Below are positions 17,358 to 25,949 of a DNA stretch of 64,000 nucleotides, in pieces. The stretch comes from Acetobacter lovaniensis. GTDB lineage: Bacteria > Pseudomonadota > Alphaproteobacteria > Acetobacterales > Acetobacteraceae. Numbering within the stretch: the stretch's first letter is position 1; each line of letters begins with the position of its first letter. Made by a program: the position numbers and the translations under genes. The notes under the pieces are model-generated. The model did no database searches and had not been told where the DNA came from. It was given only the letters and a program-made list of their open reading frames with translations. Location of the stretch: the NCBI RefSeq assembly GCF_014207635.1, contig NZ_JACHIE010000008.1, forward strand, positions 62,001-126,000, read 5' to 3'.

Positions 17358-18737
17358 ATGACTCCAGAGACACTCGTATCACTCGATCGCGCTCACCTGA
17401 TTCATCCCGTCTCATCATGGCGTGATCAGGAAGAACATGGACCTCGTATCCTGCAATCCGGTCAGGGATCATGGCTGACCGATATTCATGGCAACACACT
17501 GCTCGACGGGTTTGCCGGGCTCTGGTGCGTTAACGTGGGTTATGGCCAGCAAAGTGTTGTGCAGGCCGCCGCAGAACAGATGACCCGCCTGCCCTACGCC
17601 ACCGGCTATTTTGGTTTTGCAAGCGAGAGCGCCATTACCCTTGCCTCCCGCCTTGCTGCCGTAACCCCCGGTGATCTTAACCGGGTCTTTTTCTCTCAAG
17701 GTGGGTCAGATGCCGTGGATAGCGCCCTGCGCTTTATCCGTTTTTACCAGCATGCCCGCGGCACACCAGAAAAACGCCATGTGATTGGTCTGGCCCGTGG
17801 CTACCACGGCAGCACTTATACCGGTGCTGGCCTTACAGCTCTTGCGGCTTTCCACCGTAATGCGGATGTGCCTCTAGCCTGGCAGCATCACATTCCCAGC
17901 CCCGACCCTTACCGCCACCCCAAAGGGCCGGATGCCGCCGCCATTATTGCTGCCTGTGTGGCTGACCTCCACAACAAGGTGGCCGAACTCGGCGGGCCTG
18001 AACACGTCGCTGCATTCTTCTGTGAACCCGTGCAGGGGTCGGGCGGTGTTGCTGTGCCCCCGGTGGGGTGGCTGAGTGCCATGCGCAACGCCTGCCGGGA
18101 ACTGGATATTCTGTTTGTAACAGACGAAGTGATTACCGGTTTTGGACGCACCGGCCCCCTGTTTGCCTGTGAGCATGAAAATGTTGTGCCGGACATGATG
18201 ACCGTCGCCAAAGGCCTGACATCTGGTTACGCCCCTATGGGAGCCGTATTCATGAGCGAGGGTATGTATGCCACAATCCGCGATGCAACCCCCGCAGGTG
18301 TTGCTGTCGGCCACGGCATGACCTACAGCGCCCACCCCGTGAGTGCTGCCATTGGCCTTGCCGTGCTGGATCTTTACCAGAACGGGCTGCTTGAAAACGG
18401 CGTGCGCTCCGGTGTGCATCTGGCGAAGCGCCTTGCCAGCATGAAAGACCACCCTCTGGTGGGCGATACCCGGTCCATGGGCATGCTTGCAGCCATTGAA
18501 CTGGTGACGGACAAACAGGCCAAAACCAAGCCAGCCGCCTCATTGGGCATTTCTAAAAAACTGGCCCGCATTGGTTACGAAAATGGCGTTCTGTTCCGCG
18601 CCTTTGGCGATGACATCATCGGGCTGGCTCCTCCATTGTGCATGACGCTGGAAGAGACAGATATTCTGTGCGATCGTATCGAGGTCGTATTGAACACCTT
18701 GCTGGACGACAAGGACATAGCCGCAGCAATTGCCTGA
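17358..18737 (+). CDS. Class III (omega-amino acid) aminotransferase
   Basis: A 459-residue PLP enzyme of the aspartate aminotransferase-superfamily class III. It has the substrate-loop LLDGFAGLWCVNVGYG, cofactor-binding SQGGSDAVDSALR, the aspartate in LFVTDEVITGFGRTG and the Schiff-base lysine at about residue 285 in TVAKGLTSGYAPMGA. Relatives use putrescine, GABA, beta-alanine or other omega-amines with pyruvate or 2-oxoglutarate. It leads the plus-strand operon with the three-part dehydrogenase genes. Substrate choice is inference from neighbours. Confidence 0.9.
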   Translation: MTPETLVSLDRAHLIHPVSSWRDQEEHGPRILQSGQGSWLTDIHGNTLLDGFAGLWCVNVGYGQQSVVQAAAEQMTRLPYATGYFGFASESAITLASRLAAVTPGDLNRVFFSQGGSDAVDSALRFIRFYQHARGTPEKRHVIGLARGYHGSTYTGAGLTALAAFHRNADVPLAWQHHIPSPDPYRHPKGPDAAAIIAACVADLHNKVAELGGPEHVAAFFCEPVQGSGGVAVPPVGWLSAMRNACRELDILFVTDEVITGFGRTGPLFACEHENVVPDMMTVAKGLTSGYAPMGAVFMSEGMYATIRDATPAGVAVGHGMTYSAHPVSAAIGLAVLDLYQNGLLENGVRSGVHLAKRLASMKDHPLVGDTRSMGMLAAIELVTDKQAKTKPAASLGISKKLARIGYENGVLFRAFGDDIIGLAPPLCMTLEETDILCDRIEVVLNTLLDDKDIAAAIA

Positions 18738-18791
18738 GACACCGAGCCGTGGCGCAAACACCGCCACGGCCATGGCAGGAGATCCACCCTC

Positions 18792-19091
18792 ATGAAGGGA
18801 CTTTTCCGACGTGTGTCCGAAACACAACGGTCACCCATTACCATCACAGTCAACGGACAGCCCGTAACAGCGCTTGAGGGAGATACTATTCTGACCGCGC
18901 TCCTTCTGGCTGGCGCGCAACTCCGTTTGAACGAGTTCGATCAAAAACCACGCGCGGGTTTCTGCCTTATGGGAGCCTGTCAGGATTGCCGCGTATGGAC
19001 TGAAAGCGGCGATGAACTGCGCGCCTGTTCCACCCCGGCCACCCCCGGCCTACGTATAGTGACAGCAGAGGTGCCATGGACAAGCCAGTAG
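18792..19091 (+). CDS. Small (2Fe-2S) subunit of an opine/amine-type dehydrogenase
   Basis: A 99-residue ferredoxin-like protein with the cysteine pattern GFCLMGACQDCRVW and a fourth cysteine in LRACSTP, the Fer2_4 plant-type 2Fe-2S site. Such proteins are the smallest subunit of heterotrimeric FAD dehydrogenases acting on opines, hydroxyproline or glycine (HcnA-like). It overlaps the next gene by 16 bases and lies 54 bp after the aminotransferase. It should pass electrons between the two FAD subunits or to the membrane chain. Confidence 0.88.
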   Translation: MKGLFRRVSETQRSPITITVNGQPVTALEGDTILTALLLAGAQLRLNEFDQKPRAGFCLMGACQDCRVWTESGDELRACSTPATPGLRIVTAEVPWTSQ

Positions 19092-20461
19092 TTATTGTTG
19101 TCGGAGCGGGGCCTGCTGGCACACGCGCGGCACAAACCCTTGCCCAGGCAGGCCTACGCCCGATTGTGCTGGACGAAAACCGCCAGCAGGGTGGCCAGAT
19201 CTACCGCAGGCAACCGGAAAATTTCATACGCCCTGCCTCAAAGCTCTATGGAGCTTCCGCACGTGCCGCCACAGCATTGCACAAGGCTTTTGCAGACTTG
19301 CTCCCCCGTATCGACTACCGCCCCGAAACACTGGCATGGGGCGTTGTGGACCAGCAGGTTCTGGTCGAACATAACCAGCGGGTAGATGCCATTTCCTATG
19401 ACGCGCTGATCATTGCCACAGGTGCGACCGACCGCATCATGCCCTGTCCGGGCTGGACATTACCCGGCGTATTTACCCTTGGGGGGGCCCAGATCGCGCT
19501 CAAAGCACAGGCCTGCGCCGTTGGTGCGGCCCCAGTCTTTATGGGCACGGGACCGCTTCTGTATCTGGTTGCGTGGCAATATCTGAAGGCCGGGATAAAA
19601 CCGCGCGCGGTACTGGATACATCAACCCTCAAAACCCGCCTTAAAGGCCTGCGCGGCCTGCGCCACCGCCCCGCCATACTGGCGCAGGGTGTGCGTTATA
19701 TGGCCGAGCTCATGCGTGCAGGCGTGGCCCTGCATGCAGGGATACAGCCTGTGCGCATAGAAGAGCGGGATGATGAAGGCGGGTTGCGCGTAAGGGGAGT
19801 AACCTGGCGCAACAGCCGAGGCCAGCTACGCCATACCGTGGGTGATGCCGTAGGCATGGGGTATGGCCTGCGCTCGGAAACACAACTGGCCGATCTGCTG
19901 AAATGCGACTTCGCTTTCGACCCCATATCCCGCCAGTGGCTGCCCGTTACGGACGTGGATGGCGCCACTTCTCAGCACGGTGTTTATACGGCCGGTGATG
20001 GCGCTGGCATACGCGGCGCGGATGGTGCTGAATCTGCTGGAGCTCTGGCCGCCCTGCGCTGCCTTGCTGATCTGGGCTTTAGTGTGTCCCCTCAGGAAGT
20101 CGCGCGTTTGCGTAAGGCGCTGGAGCCTATGACAGCCTTCCGTGAAGGATTGGAAACGGGTTTTCCGTGGCCATGGCGTAATGCTGCCTCCTTACCGGAC
20201 GAGACTGTTATCTGCCGCTGCGAGAACGTGACAGCAGGTGATATCCGCCGGGCAGCTGGCTCGCTGGATGCGCCGGAGCTCAACCGTGCCAAAGCTTTTG
20301 TACGTGTGGGCATGGGCCGTTGTCAGGGGCGCATGTGCGGCCTTGCCGGAGCGGAAGTTCTGGCAGCCGCCCGAAAAATGCCCATTGAACAGGCAGGCCG
20401 TATCCGCAGTGCAGCACCCATTAAACCCTTACCCGCCAAAATCCGGGGTATTATGACATGA
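19076..20461 (+). CDS. FAD/NAD-type subunit with C-terminal (2Fe-2S) site (OoxA/HcnB-like)
   Basis: A 461-residue flavoprotein. The N-terminal dinucleotide site is VVIVVGAGPAGTRAAQTLA; the central ATG motif LIIATGATDRIMP and the late GVYTAGDGAGIRGADGA are typical. The last 90 residues carry a BFD-like cluster CRCEN ... GRCQGRMCG. This is the A subunit arrangement of opine oxidase and hydrogen cyanide synthase-type dehydrogenases. The next gene starts 4 bases before this stop (ATGA overlap), so translation is coupled. Confidence 0.9.
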   Translation: MDKPVVIVVGAGPAGTRAAQTLAQAGLRPIVLDENRQQGGQIYRRQPENFIRPASKLYGASARAATALHKAFADLLPRIDYRPETLAWGVVDQQVLVEHNQRVDAISYDALIIATGATDRIMPCPGWTLPGVFTLGGAQIALKAQACAVGAAPVFMGTGPLLYLVAWQYLKAGIKPRAVLDTSTLKTRLKGLRGLRHRPAILAQGVRYMAELMRAGVALHAGIQPVRIEERDDEGGLRVRGVTWRNSRGQLRHTVGDAVGMGYGLRSETQLADLLKCDFAFDPISRQWLPVTDVDGATSQHGVYTAGDGAGIRGADGAESAGALAALRCLADLGFSVSPQEVARLRKALEPMTAFREGLETGFPWPWRNAASLPDETVICRCENVTAGDIRRAAGSLDAPELNRAKAFVRVGMGRCQGRMCGLAGAEVLAAARKMPIEQAGRIRSAAPIKPLPAKIRGIMT

Positions 20462-21615
20462 GCCAGCCTGTTACAAACACCACTGCACGGGCCGATGTTA
20501 TTATTGTTGGCGGCGGTATTATGGGGGCTGCAACCGCGTTTTTTGCGCGCCAGCGGGGTTTGTCCGTTATTCTGCTTGAGCGCGATCTGGTCGGCCAATA
20601 TGCCTCTGGCACCAATTTTGGGAATGTGCGCCGACAGGGCCGCTTTTTGCCTCAGCTCCCCCTTGCCAACAGGTCCCGCGCCCTGTGGGGCGACCTCCCC
20701 CGCCTGATTGGCGAAAATGTGGAATTCCTGCCCAGTGGGCATGTGCGCGTTGCCTTTAAAGCCGAGGACAGTGCCCGACTGGAACAATACGCGCAGGACT
20801 GCAAACCCTACGGTCTGGAACTGGAGCTTTACAATGGCTGCAAGGCTGTGGAGCGCTTTCCCATGCTCGCGCCTGATGTAGACTGTGCTTCTTTTTCTCC
20901 GCTTGACGGGCACGCCAACCCCCGCCTTGCCGCTCCTGCTTTTGGCCGCGCGGCGCGACGGGCAGGTGCAACTGTGCAGGAACGGGCTGAAGTCAGCAAT
21001 ATTACGCGCACGGCAGAAGATTTTGTGGTGGAAACTGCTGATGGTCTACGCTTTACTGCCCCACTGCTCCAGATTTCCAGCGGGGCATGGGGGCAAAAAA
21101 TGGCTGCCGCTTTTGGCGAAAACCTCCCCCTCACCCCCAAAGCACCCCAGATGGGGGTAACAGAACCTGTTCCTTACCGTATTCACCCGGTTATCGGCTA
21201 TGCTTCGTGGGTGGAAGAAGAAGGCGTATATCTGCGGCAGGTGGAACGTGGGAATATTGTATTTGGTGGCGGGCTGCGTAGCACCGTGGACCTGAATACC
21301 AAACGTGCACAGCTTAACCCGCTGAACCTCGTACGGCAGATGCCACATCTGGAGCGCATTCTACCCGATTTTGCCCGCCTGCGCATTATCCGGACATGGA
21401 GCGGCATTGAGGGCTATACTGATGATGACCTACCCGTCATGGGGCCAAGTGCCCGTGTGCCGGGCCTTTATTACGCCTTTGGTTTCTGTGGTCATGGTTT
21501 TCAGCTCGGGCCGGGTGTAGGGGCCACCATGGCGGACCTTCTGGCTACGGGCAAAACCGAAATCCCCCTTGAACCGTTCAGCATTGCCCGGTTTGCGGCC
21601 CCGGTCGACCCATAA
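20458..21615 (+). CDS. DAO-family FAD oxidoreductase (OoxB/HcnC-like catalytic subunit)
   Basis: A 385-residue D-amino-acid-oxidase-fold protein with ADVIIVGGGIMGAATAFFAR at the N-terminus and GFCGHGFQLGPGVGATMADL at the C-terminal FAD loop. It is the third part of the (2Fe-2S)/FAD/FAD set and should hold the amine- or imino-acid-oxidising site. Similar trimeric enzymes oxidise nopaline/octopine, D- or cis-hydroxyproline. A strong hairpin follows 5 bp after the stop, closing the operon. Confidence 0.9.
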   Translation: MSQPVTNTTARADVIIVGGGIMGAATAFFARQRGLSVILLERDLVGQYASGTNFGNVRRQGRFLPQLPLANRSRALWGDLPRLIGENVEFLPSGHVRVAFKAEDSARLEQYAQDCKPYGLELELYNGCKAVERFPMLAPDVDCASFSPLDGHANPRLAAPAFGRAARRAGATVQERAEVSNITRTAEDFVVETADGLRFTAPLLQISSGAWGQKMAAAFGENLPLTPKAPQMGVTEPVPYRIHPVIGYASWVEEEGVYLRQVERGNIVFGGGLRSTVDLNTKRAQLNPLNLVRQMPHLERILPDFARLRIIRTWSGIEGYTDDDLPVMGPSARVPGLYYAFGFCGHGFQLGPGVGATMADLLATGKTEIPLEPFSIARFAAPVDP

Positions 21616-21620
21616 CATTC

Positions 21621-21657
21621 CCTGATCTGCCTGCCGGTTTGGGGCGGGCAGATCAGG
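21621..21657. terminator. Hairpin terminator after the three-part dehydrogenase operon
   Basis: CCTGATCTGCCTGCC pairs with GGCGGGCAGATCAGG (one G-T pair) around a 7-base loop, immediately after the DAO gene. There is no clear T-run. Confidence 0.75.
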
Positions 21658-21796
21658 CCAGATAAGTCCACCGCATTATCTGTGGTCCCTTTTCCAACAT
21701 ACAGAAGGCTCTGCTGCATAAACCAAGAAAGCAGTAGCATTCTCCATTCGGTTTATGTTGTCATACCGTAACGTTAACCAGACGGATAAAAACATC

Positions 21797-22465
21797 ATGA
21801 CGACGTTCAGGCCAAAATTCGTAACATTTGACTGCTACGGCACACTGACCCGCTTTCGTATGAGCGACATGGCGCGCGAGCTTTACGCGGATGTCGTTCC
21901 CCCCGAAAGCATGGAACAGTTCTGCAAGGACTTTGCCGCCTACCGGCTGGACGAGGTTCTGGGCCCATGGCAGCCCTACCGTTACGTGCTGCTCAATGCC
22001 GTGGAGCGCACCTGCAAAAAGTGGAATGTTCCCTTCGCACCTGAAGTAGCCAACAAGTTTTATGAAGCTGTTCCCACATGGGGTCCGTGGGATGATGTGC
22101 CCGCAGGGCTGTCCAAGGTTGCCAAGGAAGTGCCTCTGGTCATCCTTTCCAACGCCTCCAATACACAAATCCACTCCAACGTAGCCAAGCTTGGCGCACC
22201 TGTGCATGCTGTCTTTACGGCGGAAGACGCGCAGGCATACAAACCGCATATGCGTGCGTTTGAATACATGCTGGACAAGCTGGGTTGCGGCCCGGAGGAT
22301 ATCCTGCATGTTTCATCCTCCCTGCGTTATGACCTGATGACCGCGCATGATCTGGGTATTCGCAACAAGGTTTTTGTCGCTCGCGGGCATGAACCCTCCA
22401 CGCCGTATTACGGTTACACCGAAATCCCTGACATTGGTGGCCTCCCCGGCGTTCTGGGCCTGTAA
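21797..22465 (+). CDS. Type II haloacid dehalogenase-like HAD hydrolase
   Basis: A 222-residue HAD protein. The nucleophile motif FVTFDCYGTL lies at the N-terminus, motif II is LVILSNASN and the late HVSSSLRYDLMTAHDLGI matches the type II L-2-haloacid dehalogenase group. Such genes are often found in amine or opine catabolic loci without any haloacid role, and a housekeeping phosphatase-like role is equally possible. The upstream ATG (21755) was rejected since homology begins at MTTFRPKFVTFD. Another HAD type II gene lies at 34439. Hairpins on both sides suggest it is transcribed alone. Confidence 0.85.
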   Translation: MTTFRPKFVTFDCYGTLTRFRMSDMARELYADVVPPESMEQFCKDFAAYRLDEVLGPWQPYRYVLLNAVERTCKKWNVPFAPEVANKFYEAVPTWGPWDDVPAGLSKVAKEVPLVILSNASNTQIHSNVAKLGAPVHAVFTAEDAQAYKPHMRAFEYMLDKLGCGPEDILHVSSSLRYDLMTAHDLGIRNKVFVARGHEPSTPYYGYTEIPDIGGLPGVLGL

Positions 22466-22481
22466 GCCTTCACTCCGGAAG

Positions 22482-22514
22482 CGGGGCGATTATTCCAATA
22501 CAGTATTCGCCCCG
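22482..22514 (+). terminator. Hairpin terminator after HAD gene
   Basis: CGGGGCGA and TCGCCCCG form an 8-bp stem around a 17-base loop, followed by a pyrimidine-rich stretch (TTCTGTTTCCTTTCCC). Confidence 0.6.
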
Positions 22515-22558
22515 TTCTGTTTCCTTTCCCCCTGTTTTCCCCCAGTTGGAGCGTGTTG

Positions 22559-24184
22559 ATGCTGAACCGACGCAACATGATGAAACAGGGAACATGCCTG
22601 CTGGCCTCAGGTTTTTGTGCGGTGCAACCGTGGTCAGGTGCGGCGTGGGCGGCTGGCGGCAATGCTGACGGGGCCGGTCTGGCGGGAGCCGGGCCGCACA
22701 ACGCACAACCCCGCACCGGTGGGCATGTGCGGGCCGCCTCCACCTCAGGCTCCCTGAGCGATACGCTGGACCCTGCGCGTCAGTCCATGGCGACTGATTA
22801 CATGCGGGGCAATATGTTTTACGATGGTCTTGTCGCACTGGACGAGACCCTGACCCCACATCCCGCCCTTGCCCTGAGCATCGACAGCACCGATTTTAAA
22901 ACATGGCATATCCAGTTACGCAGGGGCGTATGCTTCCATGATGGAGCCCCCCTGACATCGGCCGATGTTGTGTATTCCATCCTTCGCCATAAAGCCCCTG
23001 AACTTGGGTCGCAGGTCCATTATCTGGCCATGGCCATGCGCACCGTAAAAGCCGATGGACCACTTGGCGTCGTGATCGAACTGGATGCACCCAATATTGC
23101 ATTTCCTTCTGTTCTGGGGTTAACCAATTTTGCCATTATCCGCGAGGGTACAACCCAGTTTCATAAAGCCAATGGTACTGGTCCGTTTACCTGTGCCGTT
23201 TTCCAGCCTGGCATCCGTTCAGTAGCGCTGCGCAATCCCAATTTCTGGAAATCTGACGGCGTATGGGTAGATTCTCTCGAACTCATTTCCATCAGCGATG
23301 ATATGGCACGGCATAATGCCCTGCTCTCGGGTGATGTGGACATTATTGCCTCCGTGGACCCCCGGCTTGTAGCACTCATCCGCAAACGCAATATCTCAGT
23401 GCTGGAAAGTCCGACAGGAACTTACACCAATCTGGCTATTCGTCAGGATGTGGGGCCGGGCCAGAACCCGGATTTTGTGCAGGCGATGAAGCTGCTGTTC
23501 AACCGCGAACAGATGCGCAGTTCCATTTATCTGGGCTTTTGCCGCACAGGCAACGACCAGCCCCTCCCCCCCGAACACCGTGATTGCAACACAACCCTGC
23601 CCCAGACCAGATTTGATCCGGACAAAGCGAGATTCCTGCTCAAAAAAAACGGTTTTCTCAACCAGAGCCTGCCACCACTCATCTGCTCTCCCGCAGCAAA
23701 CGGGTCTGTGGAAATGGCCGTGCTCCTCCAGAATGCAGCCCAGAACATCGGATTGAAGCTGGATGTACGCCGTATGCCCGCTGATGGGTACTGGAGCCAG
23801 TCATGGATGCGTTTTCCCATGGGGTTTGGCAATGTTAACCCCCGTGCCTCCGCGGATATGACCTTTGCGCTCAGCTTTACCTCGACTGCCCCATGGAATG
23901 AATCCCACTGGCGCGACCCACAGTTCGACCAGTTGCTCGCCCTCAGCCGCCAGGAGCCAGATTCTGCAAAACGGCATGCCCTGTATAACGATATGCAAGC
24001 CATGATCCATACGGGTTCGGGCGTGTGCATTCCAAGCTTCATTACCAGTCTGGATGGCTTTCACCCCCGCATACAGGGTTTACGCCCGCATCAGGGGGGG
24101 CAGTTGATGGGGTATAATTTTGCCCGTCACATCTGGGTGGATGAACAGACAATCCCCTCTGCAGTAGGGGGAACCGCTCCATGA
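22559..24184 (+). CDS. Peptide/opine-type ABC transporter substrate-binding protein
   Basis: A 541-residue family 5 solute-binding protein. The start MLNRRNMMKQ followed by a hydrophobic stretch and AWAAG looks like a Tat-type signal peptide (twin arginine), so export in folded form is possible. The mature part has GSLSDTLDPARQ, NMFYDGLVALDE and FHDGAPLTSADVVYSI, standard DppA/OppA sequences. The ATG at 22559 has GGAG 7 bases upstream. It starts the importer operon with two permeases and a fused ATPase, and presumably supplies the island's amine, opine or peptide substrate. Confidence 0.9.
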   Translation: MLNRRNMMKQGTCLLASGFCAVQPWSGAAWAAGGNADGAGLAGAGPHNAQPRTGGHVRAASTSGSLSDTLDPARQSMATDYMRGNMFYDGLVALDETLTPHPALALSIDSTDFKTWHIQLRRGVCFHDGAPLTSADVVYSILRHKAPELGSQVHYLAMAMRTVKADGPLGVVIELDAPNIAFPSVLGLTNFAIIREGTTQFHKANGTGPFTCAVFQPGIRSVALRNPNFWKSDGVWVDSLELISISDDMARHNALLSGDVDIIASVDPRLVALIRKRNISVLESPTGTYTNLAIRQDVGPGQNPDFVQAMKLLFNREQMRSSIYLGFCRTGNDQPLPPEHRDCNTTLPQTRFDPDKARFLLKKNGFLNQSLPPLICSPAANGSVEMAVLLQNAAQNIGLKLDVRRMPADGYWSQSWMRFPMGFGNVNPRASADMTFALSFTSTAPWNESHWRDPQFDQLLALSRQEPDSAKRHALYNDMQAMIHTGSGVCIPSFITSLDGFHPRIQGLRPHQGGQLMGYNFARHIWVDEQTIPSAVGGTAP

Positions 24185-25137
24185 CGGCAAAGCTTGGCAT
24201 AGCCATTGCCCGTAGGCTTGGCGCATCCTGCGTATCTCTTGTTTTTGTTGTGGTCGCAGTCTTTTTTATTACCTCCGCCCTGCCCGGCGATGTGGCGCAA
24301 TCCCTTCTGGGGCAGGCGGCAACGCCTGATGCGGTTGCCGCCCTGCGCCACAGCCTGCGGCTGGACGAACCTGTTCTTCTGCGTTTTGCAAGCTGGGCAG
24401 GTGGGTTGCTCCGGGGTGATTTTGGCATGTCACTGGTCAGCCACCAGTCTGTCATGAGCATGGTGCACGAACGCCTGCTGCACTCGCTTTTACTGGCCGG
24501 TATTACAACGCTTTTTGCGGTTCCCACGGCTTTGCTGCTTGGCACGCTTTCGGCCATATTCCGTAATACGGTTTTTGACCGTTGTGTGTCCGTACTGACA
24601 CTTTGCGTTGTATCTGTTCCCGAGTTTCTGGTCGCAACACTGGCGGTTCTGGTGTTTGCCGTGCAACTGCACCTGCTGCCCGCCCTTGCCAGTATTAGCG
24701 ATATTCATTCCATCGGATCGTTTCTGGCGGCGTTCTCCATGCCGGTCGCCACACTGGGATGTGTAATTGTGGGGCAGATGGCACGCATGACACGTGCCGT
24801 TATGGTGAATGTGCTCAGTTCATCATGGGTGGAAATGGCCATACTCAAGGGAGTATCCCCCACCGCCATTATCCTGCGCCACGTTTTACCCAATGTTGTA
24901 GCGCCACTGTTCAACGTGATGGCGCTCAGCCTTTCCTATCTGCTTGGAGGCGTGGTCATTGTGGAATCTGTTTTTCATTACCCCGGGATCGCCAGTCTGA
25001 TGGTGGATAGTGTGACATCGCGCGATATTCCGCTGGTACAATCCTGTGCACTCATTTTTTGCGCCGCCTATCTGCTGCTGACCACGCTGGCCGATATTGT
25101 CGCCCTCTTCTCCGCGCAGGAAAGGAACGGTGCATGA
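24181..25137 (+). CDS. ABC transporter permease (DppB/OppB-like)
   Basis: A 318-residue membrane protein with about six segments. RLGASCVSLVFVVVAVFFIT then ALPGDVAQ is the DppB-type start, and the cytoplasmic EAA-type loop (VEMAILKGVSPTAIILRHVL) contacts the ATPase. It overlaps the binding protein gene by 4 bases and the next permease by 4 bases, so the genes are translationally coupled. Confidence 0.92.
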   Translation: MTAKLGIAIARRLGASCVSLVFVVVAVFFITSALPGDVAQSLLGQAATPDAVAALRHSLRLDEPVLLRFASWAGGLLRGDFGMSLVSHQSVMSMVHERLLHSLLLAGITTLFAVPTALLLGTLSAIFRNTVFDRCVSVLTLCVVSVPEFLVATLAVLVFAVQLHLLPALASISDIHSIGSFLAAFSMPVATLGCVIVGQMARMTRAVMVNVLSSSWVEMAILKGVSPTAIILRHVLPNVVAPLFNVMALSLSYLLGGVVIVESVFHYPGIASLMVDSVTSRDIPLVQSCALIFCAAYLLLTTLADIVALFSAQERNGA

Positions 25138-25949
25138 TGCTTACCCTTCCCCTGCCACGCTCCCTGACCCCGTTTTTGCAGGCGCCATTACTACTCGCCA
25201 TGCTGTGGCTGCTACTGGCCCTTATCGGGCCATGGATTGCCCCTTACCTGCCCGGAGAAGTGGTTAGCACCACTGTATTCGCTCCCATGTCGCTCCAGCA
25301 TCTGCTGGGCACGGACTATCTGGGCCGCGATGTACTGACCCGCCTGCTCTATGGCACCAGCAGCACCGTACTGCTCTGTGCGGCGTCTACCGCCATGGCC
25401 TGCGGCGTTGGCGCCTTTCTGGGCATGATGGCCGCCCTTAAACGAGGAATGACCGATACCCTGCTCTCACGCTTCATGGATGGTGTGATTTCCATCCCCT
25501 CGCTGTTAAGCGGGCTTGTGGCTGTGGCAACCTTTGGCTCTTCCATGCCGGTGCTTGTACTGGCAATGGCGTGCATTTACCTGCCCGGCTCCTACCGCAC
25601 ATGCCGGATGCTGGCACTCTCCATCGTGCAGAAAGACTTCATCCTTGCCGCACGTATGCGGGGAGAAAAAACGAGCTATCTGGTCCTGCGGGAAATCCTG
25701 CCCAACATGGCAGGACCGGTGCTGACCGATGTGGGGCTACGGTTTATTTATGCCGTAAGATTACTGAGCAATCTCAGCTTTCTGGGTGTCGGGTTGCAAC
25801 CCCCGCAGACAGATCTCGGCTCCCTCACGCGGGAAAATCTGCTGGGTCTTGTTTACGGAGCACCAGCCGTTATCGCGCCTGCACTGGCCATTGCGTTCCT
25901 GACAGTGGGGCTCAATCTTGCTCTGGACAGTAAAGGGCGACGCCAATGA
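25134..25949 (+). CDS. ABC transporter permease (DppC/OppC-like)
   Basis: A 271-residue permease. LLGTDYLGRDVLTRLLYGTS near residue 60 and the coupling loop FILAARMRGEKTSYLVLREI are signatures of DppC. The frame is open further upstream, but the ATG at 25134 overlaps the previous stop and is preceded by AAAGGAA. It pairs with the preceding permease to form the channel; the ATPase gene starts 4 bases before its stop. Confidence 0.92.
   Translation: MMLTLPLPRSLTPFLQAPLLLAMLWLLLALIGPWIAPYLPGEVVSTTVFAPMSLQHLLGTDYLGRDVLTRLLYGTSSTVLLCAASTAMACGVGAFLGMMAALKRGMTDTLLSRFMDGVISIPSLLSGLVAVATFGSSMPVLVLAMACIYLPGSYRTCRMLALSIVQKDFILAARMRGEKTSYLVLREILPNMAGPVLTDVGLRFIYAVRLLSNLSFLGVGLQPPQTDLGSLTRENLLGLVYGAPAVIAPALAIAFLTVGLNLALDSKGRRQ

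Noticed and set aside
21700-21760. GGCTCTGCTGCATAAACC resembling an IS6-type terminal repeat, with a CATAAACC/GGTTTATG dyad
   Set aside because: No matching transposase or second full end nearby; similarity is short.
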